Shown here: in pieces, positions 1-8,668 of the stretch
How the letters are laid out: each line of letters begins with the position of its first letter
Position numbering within the stretch: the first letter of the stretch is position 1
Assembly: GCF_002941025.1 (NCBI RefSeq)
Contig: NZ_PTJS01000001.1
Location: 1,674,001-1,738,000, forward strand
Reading direction: 5' to 3'
From: Streptomyces sp. QL37
GTDB lineage: Bacteria; Actinomycetota; Actinomycetes; Streptomycetales; Streptomycetaceae
Length of the DNA stretch: 64,000 bases
Program-made: the position numbers and the translations under genes
Notes under the pieces: model-generated
What the model was told of the DNA's origin: nothing
What the model saw: only the letters and a program-made list of their open reading frames with translations
Databases searched by the model: none

Positions 1-51
1 GCGATCACCTCCGCCTGGGCCCAACGGCCCGCGGAGGACGAGGGCGGCTGA
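1..51 (+). CDS. possible 3' end of a gene entering from the left
   Basis: Reading frame 1 is open from the first base for 16 codons and ends in TGA at 49-51, giving a tail rich in Ala, Glu and Gly. It is too short to assign a family. The following 168 bases up to the next start show no other open frame that looks coding. It could equally be non-coding sequence, since the opposite strand is also open here. Confidence 0.25.
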   Translation, partial: AITSAWAQRPAEDEGG

Positions 52-219
52 CCGTCACCGCCGGCCGCCTGTTGGGCGTCTCGGGTCGGGCGTCTGGCAA
101 TCGCCTCAGCGGGCACCAGGTACGCGTTACGTGCGGGCAGGCGGTGGTACGGATTCCCCCGCGGCGCCGTCGCCCCGCCCGTGACCGCCTGCGACGCCAG
201 CACATGAGAGGAACGTCAG

Positions 220-2037
220 ATGAAGGTGTCCGACTACGTCCTGCAACGCCTGCGCGAGTGGGAGGTCGACCATGTGTTCGCCTACGCGGGCGATGGCATC
301 AACGGGCTCCTGTCGGCGTGGGGCCGTGCCGAGAACAAGCCGGAGTTCGTTCAGGCCCGGCACGAGGAGATGGCCGCGTTCGAAGCCGTCGGCTACGCCA
401 AGTTCTCCGGCAGGGTCGGTGTGTGTGCCGCGACCTCGGGGCCCGGCGCGATCCATCTGCTCAACGGCCTGTACGACGCGAAACTGGACCACGTCCCCGT
501 GGTGGCGATCGTCGGGCAGACCGCCCGCAGTGCCATGGGCAGCTCCTACCAGCAGGAAGTCGATCTGCTGAGCCTGTACAAGGACGTCGCCTCGGAGTTC
601 TGCGAGATGGTGACCGTCCCCGAACAACTGCCCAACGTCCTCGACCGTGCGATGCGCACCGCCTGGAGCAGGCGGACGGTGACGGCCGTGATCATCCCGG
701 CCGACGTCCAGGACCTCGACTACACCCCGCCCACCCACGCGTTCAAGATGGTGCCGTCCAGTCTGGGCATGCCCTCGTACGCGCCGGTCCCGGCCGACGC
801 GGACCTCACCCGCGCGGCGGGAGTCCTGAACGCCGGTGAGAAGGTGGCCATCCTGATCGGCCAGGGCGCGCGGGGCGCCCGGGCCGAGGTGGAGGAGCTC
901 GCCGACGTCCTCGGGGCCGGCGTCGCCAAGGCGCTGCTCGGCAAGGACGCTCTGCCTGACGACCTGCCCTACGTCACCGGAGCGATCGGCCTGCTCGGCA
1001 CGCGGCCCTCCTACGAGCTGATGCAGGACTGCGACACACTCCTCATGGTGGGTTCCAGCTTCCCCTACAGCCAGTTCCTGCCGGAGTTCGGTCAGGCGCG
1101 CGCCGTCCAGATCGACATCGACCCCCACAACGTCGGAATGCGCTATCCCTTCGAGGTCAACCTCGTCGGGGACGCCCGGGAAACGCTCAGGGCACTGCTG
1201 CCGCGGCTGGAGCGCAAGAAGCACGGCGCCTGGCGCAAGAAGATCGAGAAGGACACCGCCCGCTGGTGGGACGTGATGGAGCGGCGGGCCGCCGTCGAGG
1301 CGGACCCCGTCAATCCCGAGTACGTCGTACACACCCTTGACGCACTGCTGCCCGACGACGTGATCCTGGCGGCCGACTCCGGCTCGGCCGCCAACTGGTA
1401 CGCGCGCCATCTGCGCATCCGCGGAACGATGCGCGGTTCCCTGTCCGGCACGCTCGCCACGATGGGACCGGGCGTGCCGTACGTCATCGGAGCGAAGTTC
1501 GCCCACCCCGGGCGCCCCGCCATCGCGATCGTCGGCGACGGCGCCATGCAGATGAACGGCATGGCCGAACTCATCACCGCCGCCAAGTACTGGCAGGAGT
1601 GGCAGGACCCGCGGCTGATCGTCGCCGTACTGAACAACCAGGACCTCAACCAGGTGACCTGGGAGATGCGCGCCATGTCCGGCGCCCCGCAGTTCCTGCC
1701 CTCCCAGGCGCTCCCCGACGTGCCCTACGCCGACTTCGCCCGGTCCATCGGTCTCGATGGCGTCCGCGTGGAGAAGCCCGGCCAGGTGGAGGCGGCATGG
1801 AGGCAGGCCCTCGGCGCCGACCGCCCCTTCGTGATCGACTTCTGTACCGACCCGGCCGTGCCGCCCATTCCCCCGCACGCCACCCGGGAACAGGCCGAGG
1901 CGGTGGTGTCCTCCATCGTCAAGGGGGACAGTGACCGCGGAGGCATGATCAGGCAGGGGCTCAAGGCCAAGGTGCAGGAGATGCTCCCCGGACGCCGCCA
2001 CCGCGACGCCGCCCCGGGCACGGAGACCGAGAAGTGA
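220..2037 (+). CDS. thiamine-diphosphate-dependent enzyme (pyruvate oxidase / acetolactate synthase-like)
   Basis: A 605-aa protein of the usual length for the pyruvate oxidase / acetolactate synthase / glyoxylate carboligase superfamily. The N-terminal Pyr domain carries the conserved Glu in ARHEEMAAFEA (about residue 50), which activates the cofactor. The C-terminal PP domain has the GDG...NN ThDP-Mg motif (VGDGAMQMNG then LNNQDLNQ). Start: ATG preceded by GAGAGGAACGTCAG. The missing Ala-Ser-rich regulatory features and the sequence around QVTWEMR fit the broad 'thiamine pyrophosphate-requiring protein' group rather than true biosynthetic IlvB. It faces the pyrimidine catabolism operon; this pairing is common in Streptomyces as I recall, but the substrate is unknown. 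It may act on a keto acid released by the neighbouring aminotransferase (inference). Confidence 0.85.
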   Translation: MKVSDYVLQRLREWEVDHVFAYAGDGINGLLSAWGRAENKPEFVQARHEEMAAFEAVGYAKFSGRVGVCAATSGPGAIHLLNGLYDAKLDHVPVVAIVGQTARSAMGSSYQQEVDLLSLYKDVASEFCEMVTVPEQLPNVLDRAMRTAWSRRTVTAVIIPADVQDLDYTPPTHAFKMVPSSLGMPSYAPVPADADLTRAAGVLNAGEKVAILIGQGARGARAEVEELADVLGAGVAKALLGKDALPDDLPYVTGAIGLLGTRPSYELMQDCDTLLMVGSSFPYSQFLPEFGQARAVQIDIDPHNVGMRYPFEVNLVGDARETLRALLPRLERKKHGAWRKKIEKDTARWWDVMERRAAVEADPVNPEYVVHTLDALLPDDVILAADSGSAANWYARHLRIRGTMRGSLSGTLATMGPGVPYVIGAKFAHPGRPAIAIVGDGAMQMNGMAELITAAKYWQEWQDPRLIVAVLNNQDLNQVTWEMRAMSGAPQFLPSQALPDVPYADFARSIGLDGVRVEKPGQVEAAWRQALGADRPFVIDFCTDPAVPPIPPHATREQAEAVVSSIVKGDSDRGGMIRQGLKAKVQEMLPGRRHRDAAPGTETEK

Positions 2038-2091
2038 CGCCACCGGTCACCGCGCACACCCGGATCGCTCCCCCGGCAGGCCCCCGGCGAT

Positions 2092-2133
2092 GACCAGGGC
2101 CGGTTCCGGACACCTCCGAGACCGGCCCTGGTC
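2092..2133. terminator. bidirectional terminator hairpin
   Basis: Perfect 13-bp inverted repeat, GACCAGGGCCGGT at 2092-2104 and ACCGGCCCTGGTC at 2121-2133, with a 16-nt loop. It lies between two convergent genes, so it probably ends both. No U-tract, as is usual in Streptomyces. Confidence 0.75.
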
Positions 2134-2210
2134 CATGGCCTGCTCCAGCCGGTCCGAGGGGCGTTGTGAAGCCGTGGCAAGCAGTCGATGGAGGGGCGGT
2201 GCCCCGGGGC

Positions 2211-3611
2211 TCAGCCCAGGTACTGGCACAGGCCACGGGGGACGTAGGCCCCATGGCCCGTATGGCCGACGTAGGCGCCCTTCTCGATGACCGGGACGCC
2301 ACGCGACAGGACCGTCTCGACCCGCCCGGTGATCCGCTTGCCCTCGTACGCCGAATAGTCCACGTCCATGTGGTGCGTCTCGGCCGACAGCACCTGCTCG
2401 GTCCCCGGGTCGTACACCACGATGTCCGCGTCCGCGCCCGGCGCGATCGTCCCCTTCCTCGGGTAGAGGCCGAACATCCGCGCCGGGCCGGCGCAGGCGA
2501 TCTCGATCCAGCGCCGGCGGGAGATGTGGCCGTCGACGACGGCCTGGTGGAGGAGGTCCATGCGGTTCTCCACCCCCGGAAGGCCGTTCGGGATCTTGGA
2601 GAAGTCGCCGCGGCCCAGGTCCTTCTGCCCGGTGAAGCAGAAGGGGCAGTGGTCGGTGGAGACCACCTGGAGCTCGTTGTTCCGCAGACCCCGCCAGAGC
2701 GCCTCCTGGTGCTCCCGGGGACGCAGCGGGGTCGAACAGACGTATTTCGCCCCCTCGAAGCCGGGCTCGGCGAGATTGTCCGTGGAGAGGAAGAGGTACT
2801 GCGGACAGGTCTCGCCGAAGACCGGGAGCCCTCTGTGGCGGGCGGCCGCGATCTCGGCGACGGCCTCGTCGGCGGAGACATGGACGACGTACAGCGGCGA
2901 TCCCGCCACCCTCGCGAGCTGGATCGCGCGGTGGGTGGCCTCGGCCTCCAGGGCCACCTTGCGCACGTCGCCGTGGTGGCGCGGATCGGTCCGCCCCTCC
3001 GCGAGCGCCTGCTCGACCAGTACGTCGATGGCGATGCCGTTCTCGGCGTGCATCATGATCAGGCCGCCGTTGCCGGAGGCCCGTTGCATGGCGCGCAGGA
3101 TCTGGCCGTCGTCGCTGTAGAACACCCCCGGGTAGGCCATGAACAGCTTGAACGAGGTGACGCCCTCCGCCACCAGGCGGTCCATCTCCTTGAGCGAGGA
3201 CTTGTTCACATCCGAGAGGATCATGTGGAAGGCGTAGTCGATGGCGCACTTGCCGTCGGCCTTGACGTGCCAGGCGTCGAGCCCCTCCTGCAGCGAGCGG
3301 CCGACGGTCTGGATGGCGAAGTCGACGATCGTGGTGGTGCCGCCCCAGGCCGCGGCCCGGGTGCCGGTCTCGAAGGTGTCGGCGGCTCTGGTCCCGCCGA
3401 ACGGCATCTCCATGTGGGTGTGCGCGTCGACACCGCCCGGGATGACGTACTTCCCGGTGGCGTCGATCCTCCGGTCGGCGCTCCAGCCGGCCGCGACGTC
3501 GGTGCCGTGTGCGGCGAGTGCGGCGACGCGCCCGCCCTCGATGAGTACGTCGGCGTGGATCTCGTCCGACGCGGTGACGACGAGGCCGCCGTGGATGACG
3601 GTGCGGCTCAT
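2211..3611 (-). CDS. dihydropyrimidinase / D-hydantoinase
   Basis: A 466-aa amidohydrolase that opens the dihydrouracil or dihydrothymine ring to the N-carbamoyl-beta-amino acid. Visible motifs in order: metal-binding AHTHMEMPFGG near residue 60; SFKLFMAYPG near 150, containing the Lys that is carboxylated to bridge the two zinc ions; His in MHAENG; His in VVHVSADEA; and the final Asp in STDHCPFCF. Length is typical for the family. Start ATG has GGAGAGG upstream. It is the last gene of the operon, 115 nt after the aminotransferase, with a hairpin in the gap. With the neighbouring beta-ureidopropionase it gives the second and third steps of reductive pyrimidine breakdown. The first enzyme, dihydropyrimidine dehydrogenase, is not in the window. 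Confidence 0.93.
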   Translation of the reverse strand: MSRTVIHGGLVVTASDEIHADVLIEGGRVAALAAHGTDVAAGWSADRRIDATGKYVIPGGVDAHTHMEMPFGGTRAADTFETGTRAAAWGGTTTIVDFAIQTVGRSLQEGLDAWHVKADGKCAIDYAFHMILSDVNKSSLKEMDRLVAEGVTSFKLFMAYPGVFYSDDGQILRAMQRASGNGGLIMMHAENGIAIDVLVEQALAEGRTDPRHHGDVRKVALEAEATHRAIQLARVAGSPLYVVHVSADEAVAEIAAARHRGLPVFGETCPQYLFLSTDNLAEPGFEGAKYVCSTPLRPREHQEALWRGLRNNELQVVSTDHCPFCFTGQKDLGRGDFSKIPNGLPGVENRMDLLHQAVVDGHISRRRWIEIACAGPARMFGLYPRKGTIAPGADADIVVYDPGTEQVLSAETHHMDVDYSAYEGKRITGRVETVLSRGVPVIEKGAYVGHTGHGAYVPRGLCQYLG

Positions 3612-3690
3612 GTACCTCTCCTCGCGGTGGCGGGACCGGCCTGCGCACGCAAGCCGGGTGCGTGATGACGACGTACGGGGAAGCGGGCCG

Positions 3691-3717
3691 CCCCGCGGCC
3701 GGGGAGGTGCCGCGGGG
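3691..3717 (-). terminator. intra-operon hairpin
   Basis: 9-bp perfect inverted repeat (CCCCGCGGC, 9-nt loop, GCCGCGGGG) in the 115-nt gap between the aminotransferase and dihydropyrimidinase genes. It could be a partial terminator or a processing site that sets lower expression of the last gene. Confidence 0.4.
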
Positions 3718-3726
3718 CTCCCGCGC

Positions 3727-5010
3727 TCAGGTGGCCGTGTGCAGTGCCTGGCCCAGGATCTCCGCGCCCTCCTCGGCCTCGGCGACGGTGAGCGACAGCG
3801 GCGGAGCGATCCGCAGGACGCTGGTGTTGTGGCCGCCGCCCTTCCCGATGAGCAGCCCGCCCGCGCGGGCAGCTTCGAGTACGGCCGCCGCCCGGTCCGG
3901 GTCGGCCTCGTCGGTGCCGGGCCTCACCAGCTCGATGCCGATCATGAGCCCTCTGCCGCGCACCTCGCGTACGGCCGGTGAACCGGCGCCGACCGCCCGG
4001 AGCCGCTCGATGAGCAGGCCGCCGACCCGCCGGGCGTTGCCCTGGAGATCGTGCTCCAGCAGGTAGGAGAGGTTGGCGAGCCCGGCGGCCATGGTGACCG
4101 GGGAGCCGCCGAACGTCGAGATGGAGTTGGCGTCCAGGCAGTTCATGACGTCGGCGCGGGCGACGACTCCGCCGATGGACATGCCGTTGCCGATGCCCTT
4201 GGCGAAGGTGAGGATGTCCGGCGGCCCGCTCGAAGCATGCGCCTGCCAGCCCCAGAAATGGTCGCCCGTGCGCCCCCAGCCGGTCTGCACCTCGTCGGAG
4301 ATCCACAGGATGCCGTGCCGGTCGAGGACCTCCCGGAAGGCGGCGTACAGCCCGTCGGGCGGCGCGGTGAACCCGCCGACCCCCTGCACGGGTTCGGCGA
4401 TCAGCGCCGCGACGCCCCGGGTGTGGCCGAGGAGGTCTTCCAGGTCGGCCACGCAGGCCTTGATGAACCGTTCGTCGCTCAGCTCCGCGTACGGGCCCCT
4501 GGTGCGGACCCCGCCGTGGACGTACAGCGTCTGCAACGGGGACAGGCTCGTCGTCGACCAGGACCTGTTGCCCGTGATGGACACGGCCGAGAACGACCGG
4601 CCGTGGTAGCTGTTGCGCATCGCCAGGATCTGGTTCGACCCTCGGTGGGCGGTGGCGAGCAGCAGGGCGGTGTCGTTGGCCTCGGTGCCCGAAGTGGTGA
4701 AGAAGACCCGGGCGTCGGGGATGCCCGAGAGCGCGGCGACCCGTTCGGCGAGCTCGACCATCGGGCGGTTGAGGTAGAGGGTCGAGGAGTGGATGATCCG
4801 GCCGGCCTGCTCGGAGACGGCCTTGGTCACCTCCGGCAGGGCGTGCGCGGTCATCGTGGTGAGGATGCCGCCGAAGAAGTCGAGGTAGCGGTTGCCGTCC
4901 GCGTCCCAGACGTGGCGGCCCTCCCCGTGGGTGAGCTCCAGGGGGTGCCGGTAGTAGAGGGCCAGCCAGTCGGGGCTGACGGCCAGGTGCCGCTCGTGCA
5001 GTCCGGTCAC
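3727..5010 (-). CDS. class III aminotransferase (beta-alanine / omega-amino acid type)
   Basis: A 427-aa PLP-dependent class III aminotransferase. Motifs: SSTLYLNRP and FFTTSGTEANDTALLLA (cofactor phosphate binding), ISDEVQTGWGRTG (Asp contacting the PLP pyridine N), and FAKGIGNGMSIGG with the Schiff-base Lys. The open frame extends further 5', but the GTG at 5010 is chosen because the family homology begins there and it overlaps the stop of the upstream gene by 4 nt (GTGA), a typical coupling arrangement. In this context it most likely deaminates beta-alanine or 3-aminoisobutyrate, products of the upstream ureidopropionase, to malonate semialdehyde or its methyl analogue (inference from operon). 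The annotated alternatives in the family are alanine-glyoxylate and acetylornithine aminotransferases. Confidence 0.9.
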   Translation of the reverse strand: MTGLHERHLAVSPDWLALYYRHPLELTHGEGRHVWDADGNRYLDFFGGILTTMTAHALPEVTKAVSEQAGRIIHSSTLYLNRPMVELAERVAALSGIPDARVFFTTSGTEANDTALLLATAHRGSNQILAMRNSYHGRSFSAVSITGNRSWSTTSLSPLQTLYVHGGVRTRGPYAELSDERFIKACVADLEDLLGHTRGVAALIAEPVQGVGGFTAPPDGLYAAFREVLDRHGILWISDEVQTGWGRTGDHFWGWQAHASSGPPDILTFAKGIGNGMSIGGVVARADVMNCLDANSISTFGGSPVTMAAGLANLSYLLEHDLQGNARRVGGLLIERLRAVGAGSPAVREVRGRGLMIGIELVRPGTDEADPDRAAAVLEAARAGGLLIGKGGGHNTSVLRIAPPLSLTVAEAEEGAEILGQALHTAT

Positions 5011-5849
5011 GGCTCCACCAGCCCGTCGTACGCGTCCGGTCTGCGGTCCCGGTAGAACGCCCATTGCTGCCGCACCTGCTCGATCAGCCCGAAGTCCAGG
5101 TCGCGTACGACGAGTTCCTCCTCCTTGTCGCTCGCCACCTCCCCGACGAACTGCCCGCGCGGGTCGACGAAGTAGCTCGTGCCGTAGAAGTCGTTGTCGC
5201 CGTACTCCTCCCGGCCGACCCGGTTGATCGCCGCGACGAAGTACTCGTTGGCGACGGCGGACGCGGGCTGTTCGAGCTGCCAGAGGTAGCCGGAGAGACC
5301 GCGCGAGGTGGCGGACGGGTTGTACACCAACTGGGCTCCGTTGAGCCCGAGTTGACGCCACCCCTCGGGGAAGTGCCGGTCGTAGCAGATGTAGACGCCG
5401 ACCTTGCCGACAGCGGTGTCGAAGACCGGCCATCCGACGTTGCCGGGCTTGAAGTAGTACTTCTCCCAGAACCCCTTGACCTGCGGGATGTGGTGCTTGC
5501 GGTACTTGCCGAGGTACGTGCCGTCGGCGTCGATCACCGCCGCGGTGTTGTAGTAGAAGCCGGACTGCTCGACCTCGAACACCGGCACGACGATCACCAT
5601 GCCCGTCTCCCGGGCGAGATCGCGCATGCGCACGACCGTCGGCCCGTCCGGGACGGGTTCCGCCCAGCGGTAGTGCTCGGGTTCCTGGACCTGGCAGAAG
5701 TAGGGGGCGTTGAACACCTCCTGGAAGCCGATGATCTTCGCACCCTGCCGGGCGGCCTCGCGCGCGTGTTCCTCATGCTTGGCGATCATGGATTCGGTGT
5801 CGCCGGTCCAGGTCGCCTGGACGAGTGCGGCGCGTACGACGTGGGACAT
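5007..5849 (-). CDS. beta-ureidopropionase / N-carbamoyl amino acid amidohydrolase
   Basis: A 280-aa nitrilase-superfamily amidase that removes carbamate from N-carbamoyl-beta-alanine, releasing CO2 and ammonia. The catalytic triad is complete: Glu44 in GFQEVF, Lys118 in KYRKHHIP, Cys155 in YICYDRHFPEG. The length is that of bacterial beta-ureidopropionases. Start ATG is preceded by GAAGGAGCAGCTC. First gene of the operon, translationally coupled to the aminotransferase. A nested dyad lies just upstream (5884-5928). N-carbamoyl-D-amino acid hydrolase is an alternative, but the aminotransferase neighbour favours the beta-amino acid route. Confidence 0.92.
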   Translation of the reverse strand: MSHVVRAALVQATWTGDTESMIAKHEEHAREAARQGAKIIGFQEVFNAPYFCQVQEPEHYRWAEPVPDGPTVVRMRDLARETGMVIVVPVFEVEQSGFYYNTAAVIDADGTYLGKYRKHHIPQVKGFWEKYYFKPGNVGWPVFDTAVGKVGVYICYDRHFPEGWRQLGLNGAQLVYNPSATSRGLSGYLWQLEQPASAVANEYFVAAINRVGREEYGDNDFYGTSYFVDPRGQFVGEVASDKEEELVVRDLDFGLIEQVRQQWAFYRDRRPDAYDGLVEP

Positions 5850-5883
5850 GAGCTGCTCCTTCGACGCGGCGTCAGAGAGCCTC

Positions 5884-5928
5884 TACGTTCTCTACGCCCG
5901 TAGACACGGTGCATAGGAGGAGAACGTA
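5884..5928 (-). promoter_or_regulatory. nested inverted repeat, candidate operator of pyrimidine operon
   Basis: Outer perfect 9-bp inverted repeat TACGTTCTC (5884-5892) / GAGAACGTA (5920-5928), enclosing an inner dyad TCTAC-GCCC-GTAGA (5891-5904). On the coding strand CGTAGAG also occurs twice in tandem, 2 nt apart. It sits 35-80 nt before the start codon, where a promoter is expected. No regulator gene is adjacent in the window. Confidence 0.55.
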
Positions 5929-5929
5929 A

Positions 5930-5949
5930 GCCCCGTCACACAACGGGGC
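5930..5949 (-). terminator. terminator hairpin after the serine hydrolase gene
   Basis: GCCCCGT, 6-nt loop CACACA, ACGGGGC: a perfect 7-bp stem 37 nt past the stop codon at 5987 and before the next operon's operator region. Confidence 0.6.
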
Positions 5950-5986
5950 AAGACCATCGCCGTGAACCGGCGGAGTCGATCATGTT

Positions 5987-7015
5987 TCACACCCGAGCGG
6001 TCCACACCCTCCCGGAGGGGGCGGCGTCCAGTCCTCGCAGGGCTCCGTAGGCGGACTGGACGAACGGTGCGAGCGGGGTCGGAGCCGTGTTCGTGAGGGC
6101 CACGAGGCCCGTGGCCGAGCCGGGGAGGAAGCCCGCGAAGGCGGTGAAGCCGCGGGTGCCCCCGGAGTGGTGGAGCAGCGCGCCGGACGGGCGGGGACGG
6201 AGGTTCCAGACGAGACAGAGCCGGGAACCGGTTCTGGGGATGCTCAGCCGGGGCCGCTGCACCTCGGTGAGCGCGGTGCGCAGCGCGGGATCCGGGGCGG
6301 TTTCCGGGTCCAGGAGCGCGGTCAGGACGCGCAGCAGGTCGCGGGGGCTGGACCGCACGGCTCCGGCGGCCGTCAGTCCGGGCATGAGCAGGGCGGGGCG
6401 CGGGCGGCCGTGCCAATACCCGGTGACCTGGCGGCGGTTGGGGTCGCAGTCCGTGTCGGTGAGGCCGAGCGGGCCGGTGACGCGCTCGGCCAGCAGGGCC
6501 GGATAGTCGCTGCCGGTCCCGCCGGCCGCTCTCGCGAGTACGTGGCCCAGCAGGCCGCCGCCGAAGTTGGAGTACAGGACCCGGCTGCCGGGCCGGTGCC
6601 GCAGCCGGGTACGGCGCAGCGAGGCGAGCAGGTCGTCCTCGAAGAAGCCGGCGTACGGGTTGCTGAGCCACCCGCTGCGCACCGCCCGGCCGAGCAGCCC
6701 CGGGGGCAGCCGCGGCAGACCGGAGGTGTGGGTGGCGAGGTGGAGGAGGGTGAGCGGCGGCCCGGGGAGCCGGAAGGGCAGGTAGAGGTCGGCGCGGTCG
6801 CCGTAGCGGACCTCGCCCCGGGCGGCGAGCTCGGCGAGCAGCAGGGCGGTGAACGTCTTGGTCAGGGAGCCCGTCTCGAAGCGGCTGTCCTCCCCCGCCG
6901 CGCCCCGGCAGAGCACCGCACGCTCGGCGCCCCGCACCGCCGCGACCACCGCCGCCGGCCCCTGGGCCGCGGCCAGGAGAGGCTGGAGGACGGTGGTCAG
7001 CGGCGGCGGTGTCAC
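5987..7015 (-). CDS. class C beta-lactamase-like serine hydrolase
   Basis: A 342-aa protein of the beta-lactamase class C / esterase / D-aminopeptidase family. The nucleophile motif SLTK (Ser50-Lys53), the Tyr motif YSN (RVLYSNFGGG, near residue 155) and HSGG (LLHHSGGTRGF, taking the KTG position) are all present. No convincing signal peptide follows the chosen GTG at 7015, which lies 4 nt after the preceding stop, so the enzyme may be cytoplasmic. An upstream in-frame extension to 7195 overlaps the previous gene and is rejected. Last gene of a four-gene overlapping operon of unknown role; it might hydrolyse an amide or ester in that pathway rather than a beta-lactam (inference). Confidence 0.82.
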   Translation of the reverse strand: MTPPPLTTVLQPLLAAAQGPAAVVAAVRGAERAVLCRGAAGEDSRFETGSLTKTFTALLLAELAARGEVRYGDRADLYLPFRLPGPPLTLLHLATHTSGLPRLPPGLLGRAVRSGWLSNPYAGFFEDDLLASLRRTRLRHRPGSRVLYSNFGGGLLGHVLARAAGGTGSDYPALLAERVTGPLGLTDTDCDPNRRQVTGYWHGRPRPALLMPGLTAAGAVRSSPRDLLRVLTALLDPETAPDPALRTALTEVQRPRLSIPRTGSRLCLVWNLRPRPSGALLHHSGGTRGFTAFAGFLPGSATGLVALTNTAPTPLAPFVQSAYGALRGLDAAPSGRVWTARV

Positions 7016-7019
7016 GGAG

Positions 7020-7940
7020 TCACCGCTGCCCCGCCGCCCGGGCGAGCGCGATGGACCCGGCGACGGCCGCGACGACGACGGTGTGCTGGTGGTCCGTGAA
7101 GCGCCGCTGCGGGTCGTCGTCCACCGGGTCGCTGTCCCGGGGCACGAGTCCGTCCTCGTGCTGGAGCGCCGCGACGGCCTCCCAGTCCTCCGCACGGCAG
7201 TAGGGGTCCTCGATCGAGGCGCCCACGACGAGCAGTTCCGTGACCAGGTCCCACTGGCCCACCTCGCGCCAGATGTCGATCCAGACGGGGAGCCAGGTGC
7301 GTACGTAGTCGGCGAGTTCGGGCGGCAGTCCGCCCGGGTTGCCGCCCCAGTCGGTGAGGTGGAAGACGGTGTGGGTCATCGCGTAGGCGGTGATCCAGTT
7401 GATGGCCCACGGTTCCGGCCGCGCACCGAGCCAGGTGGCTCCGGCCAGCGCGTCCAGGTCCTCGGTGTGTTCCAGGCCCACGACCCGCGCGGCGTTGGCG
7501 ACGGCGAGCCGCCGGTTCGGCAGGACCTCGACGCTGCTCACGGACCGCATGCGGGAGCGGTGGACGAGGAGGCGGTCCAGTGCCTCGTGGCGGTAGCCGC
7601 ACCGGACGAAGGGCGCGTACATCTCCAGCGGGTCCGTCATCAGCGTGTGGCGGAGCTGGCGTTCGTAGATCATGTCGCCGCGCCTGAACTGCTCCCAGGT
7701 GAAGTCCATCAGGCTCTGGGCGGCGGCGAGGCGGCCCGGTCCGGCGACACCGTCACGCAGGATCAGGGAGGCCGCGAGGGTGGTCTCCCCCAGGGGCTTG
7801 TAGACGCTGTCGGGGTCGGCCATGGTCTCGGTCGTGCCCGGCGGCAGGCCGCCGAGGTTCCGGTTGGCGTGCAGCCATGACAGTGCCCGGTCCGCCATGG
7901 TGCGGGCGGCCCGGGTGACCGGCTCGGGGATCGTCGTCAT
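7020..7940 (-). CDS. uncharacterised helical protein (DUF6895-like)
   Basis: A 306-aa, mainly alpha-helical protein with many Trp and His residues (SWLHANRN, HTLMTDPLEMYAPF, HTVFHLTDWGG, FTDHQHTVVVAAV). It resembles what I recall as the DUF6895 family of actinobacteria, but that is from memory. The alternating helices and conserved His/Trp/Asp could suit an alpha/alpha-toroid enzyme fold; there is no recognised active site. The ATG at 7940 overlaps the preceding gene's stop (ATGA) and the following gene starts 4 nt after its stop, so it is translated as part of the unit. Confidence 0.72.
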   Translation of the reverse strand: MTTIPEPVTRAARTMADRALSWLHANRNLGGLPPGTTETMADPDSVYKPLGETTLAASLILRDGVAGPGRLAAAQSLMDFTWEQFRRGDMIYERQLRHTLMTDPLEMYAPFVRCGYRHEALDRLLVHRSRMRSVSSVEVLPNRRLAVANAARVVGLEHTEDLDALAGATWLGARPEPWAINWITAYAMTHTVFHLTDWGGNPGGLPPELADYVRTWLPVWIDIWREVGQWDLVTELLVVGASIEDPYCRAEDWEAVAALQHEDGLVPRDSDPVDDDPQRRFTDHQHTVVVAAVAGSIALARAAGQR

Positions 7941-8668
7941 GTGTGTGCCGCCTTCCTGGGGGCCGTGCCGGGCCGCTGTTCGAGGAAGTGGCGGGCGATC
8001 GCCAGGTCCAGGGCGGCGCGCGGACCCGGTCCGCCCACCAGCCGTACGTGCTCGGCCGCGATGTCCGGGTCCAGGGGCAGTTCCACGCCCTCGTACCGCA
8101 GCCAGGCCAGCCAGCGGACGAGACGCACGGCGGTGGGGAAGTCGCGGCGCAGGATCGAGCGGCTGACTCCTCGGCTCAGCGCCAGGACGCCCCGGCGGGC
8201 GGACTCGTGGACCGGGCTGTCGAGGCCGAGCGTGGCGAGCGGGGCGAGTTGTGCCATCCGGACCGACCAGCCGCTCCAGTCCTCGGCGGGGCCGGGTGCG
8301 GTGTCGTCCGCCGGCGCGGGCGCGACCGTTCGCAGGGTGTCGTCCCCGGAGAGCCGGGCGAGCAGGACCGCGGTGGCGTGGTCGCGCCGGGCGACCACCG
8401 CCTCTTCGGGGGCGTCGGACGGCGGGAAGGCGTCGAAGGCCTTGACCACGACGGCGGCGTCCTGCGCCGGGAGCGGGTGGCCTGCCAGGAGATGGGGACT
8501 GAAGACGTCCGCCCCCAGCACCCGGACGGCCGCCAGCGCCGCGAGGGTGTCAGGGGCGTCGTCGACGTACCGCGCCAGCTGCACAGCGCCCCCGGTGCCG
8601 CTGAGGGCACCGAGGACACCGTCTGCCAGGGCGTCGGCCGCCTCGGCGAATGCGGAGTGGGAACTCAC
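7937..8668 (-). CDS. uncharacterised operon protein, 243 aa
   Basis: I do not recognise a family. The protein is predicted to be helical and acidic at the N-terminus, with a basic, Arg-rich helix near residues 170-195 (SRSILRRDFPTAVRLVRWLAWLRYEG). The GTG at 8668 was chosen because it overlaps the stop of the 60-aa peptide gene by 4 nt (GTGA); the longer open frame 5' of it lies over that gene and has no coding character. Its own stop overlaps the next start (ATGA). It probably works with the DUF6895-like partner. Confidence 0.7.
   Translation of the reverse strand: MSSHSAFAEAADALADGVLGALSGTGGAVQLARYVDDAPDTLAALAAVRVLGADVFSPHLLAGHPLPAQDAAVVVKAFDAFPPSDAPEEAVVARRDHATAVLLARLSGDDTLRTVAPAPADDTAPGPAEDWSGWSVRMAQLAPLATLGLDSPVHESARRGVLALSRGVSRSILRRDFPTAVRLVRWLAWLRYEGVELPLDPDIAAEHVRLVGGPGPRAALDLAIARHFLEQRPGTAPRKAAHT

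Noticed and set aside
127..2043. 638-aa open frame opposite the ThDP enzyme gene
   Set aside because: Antisense shadow typical of high-GC DNA; composition dominated by Gly, Val, Arg and His, and the plus-strand protein is a clear family member.
7016..7195. N-terminal extension of the beta-lactamase-like protein
   Set aside because: Lies over the 3' end of the DUF6895-like gene and is Arg/Ser/Thr-rich shadow sequence.
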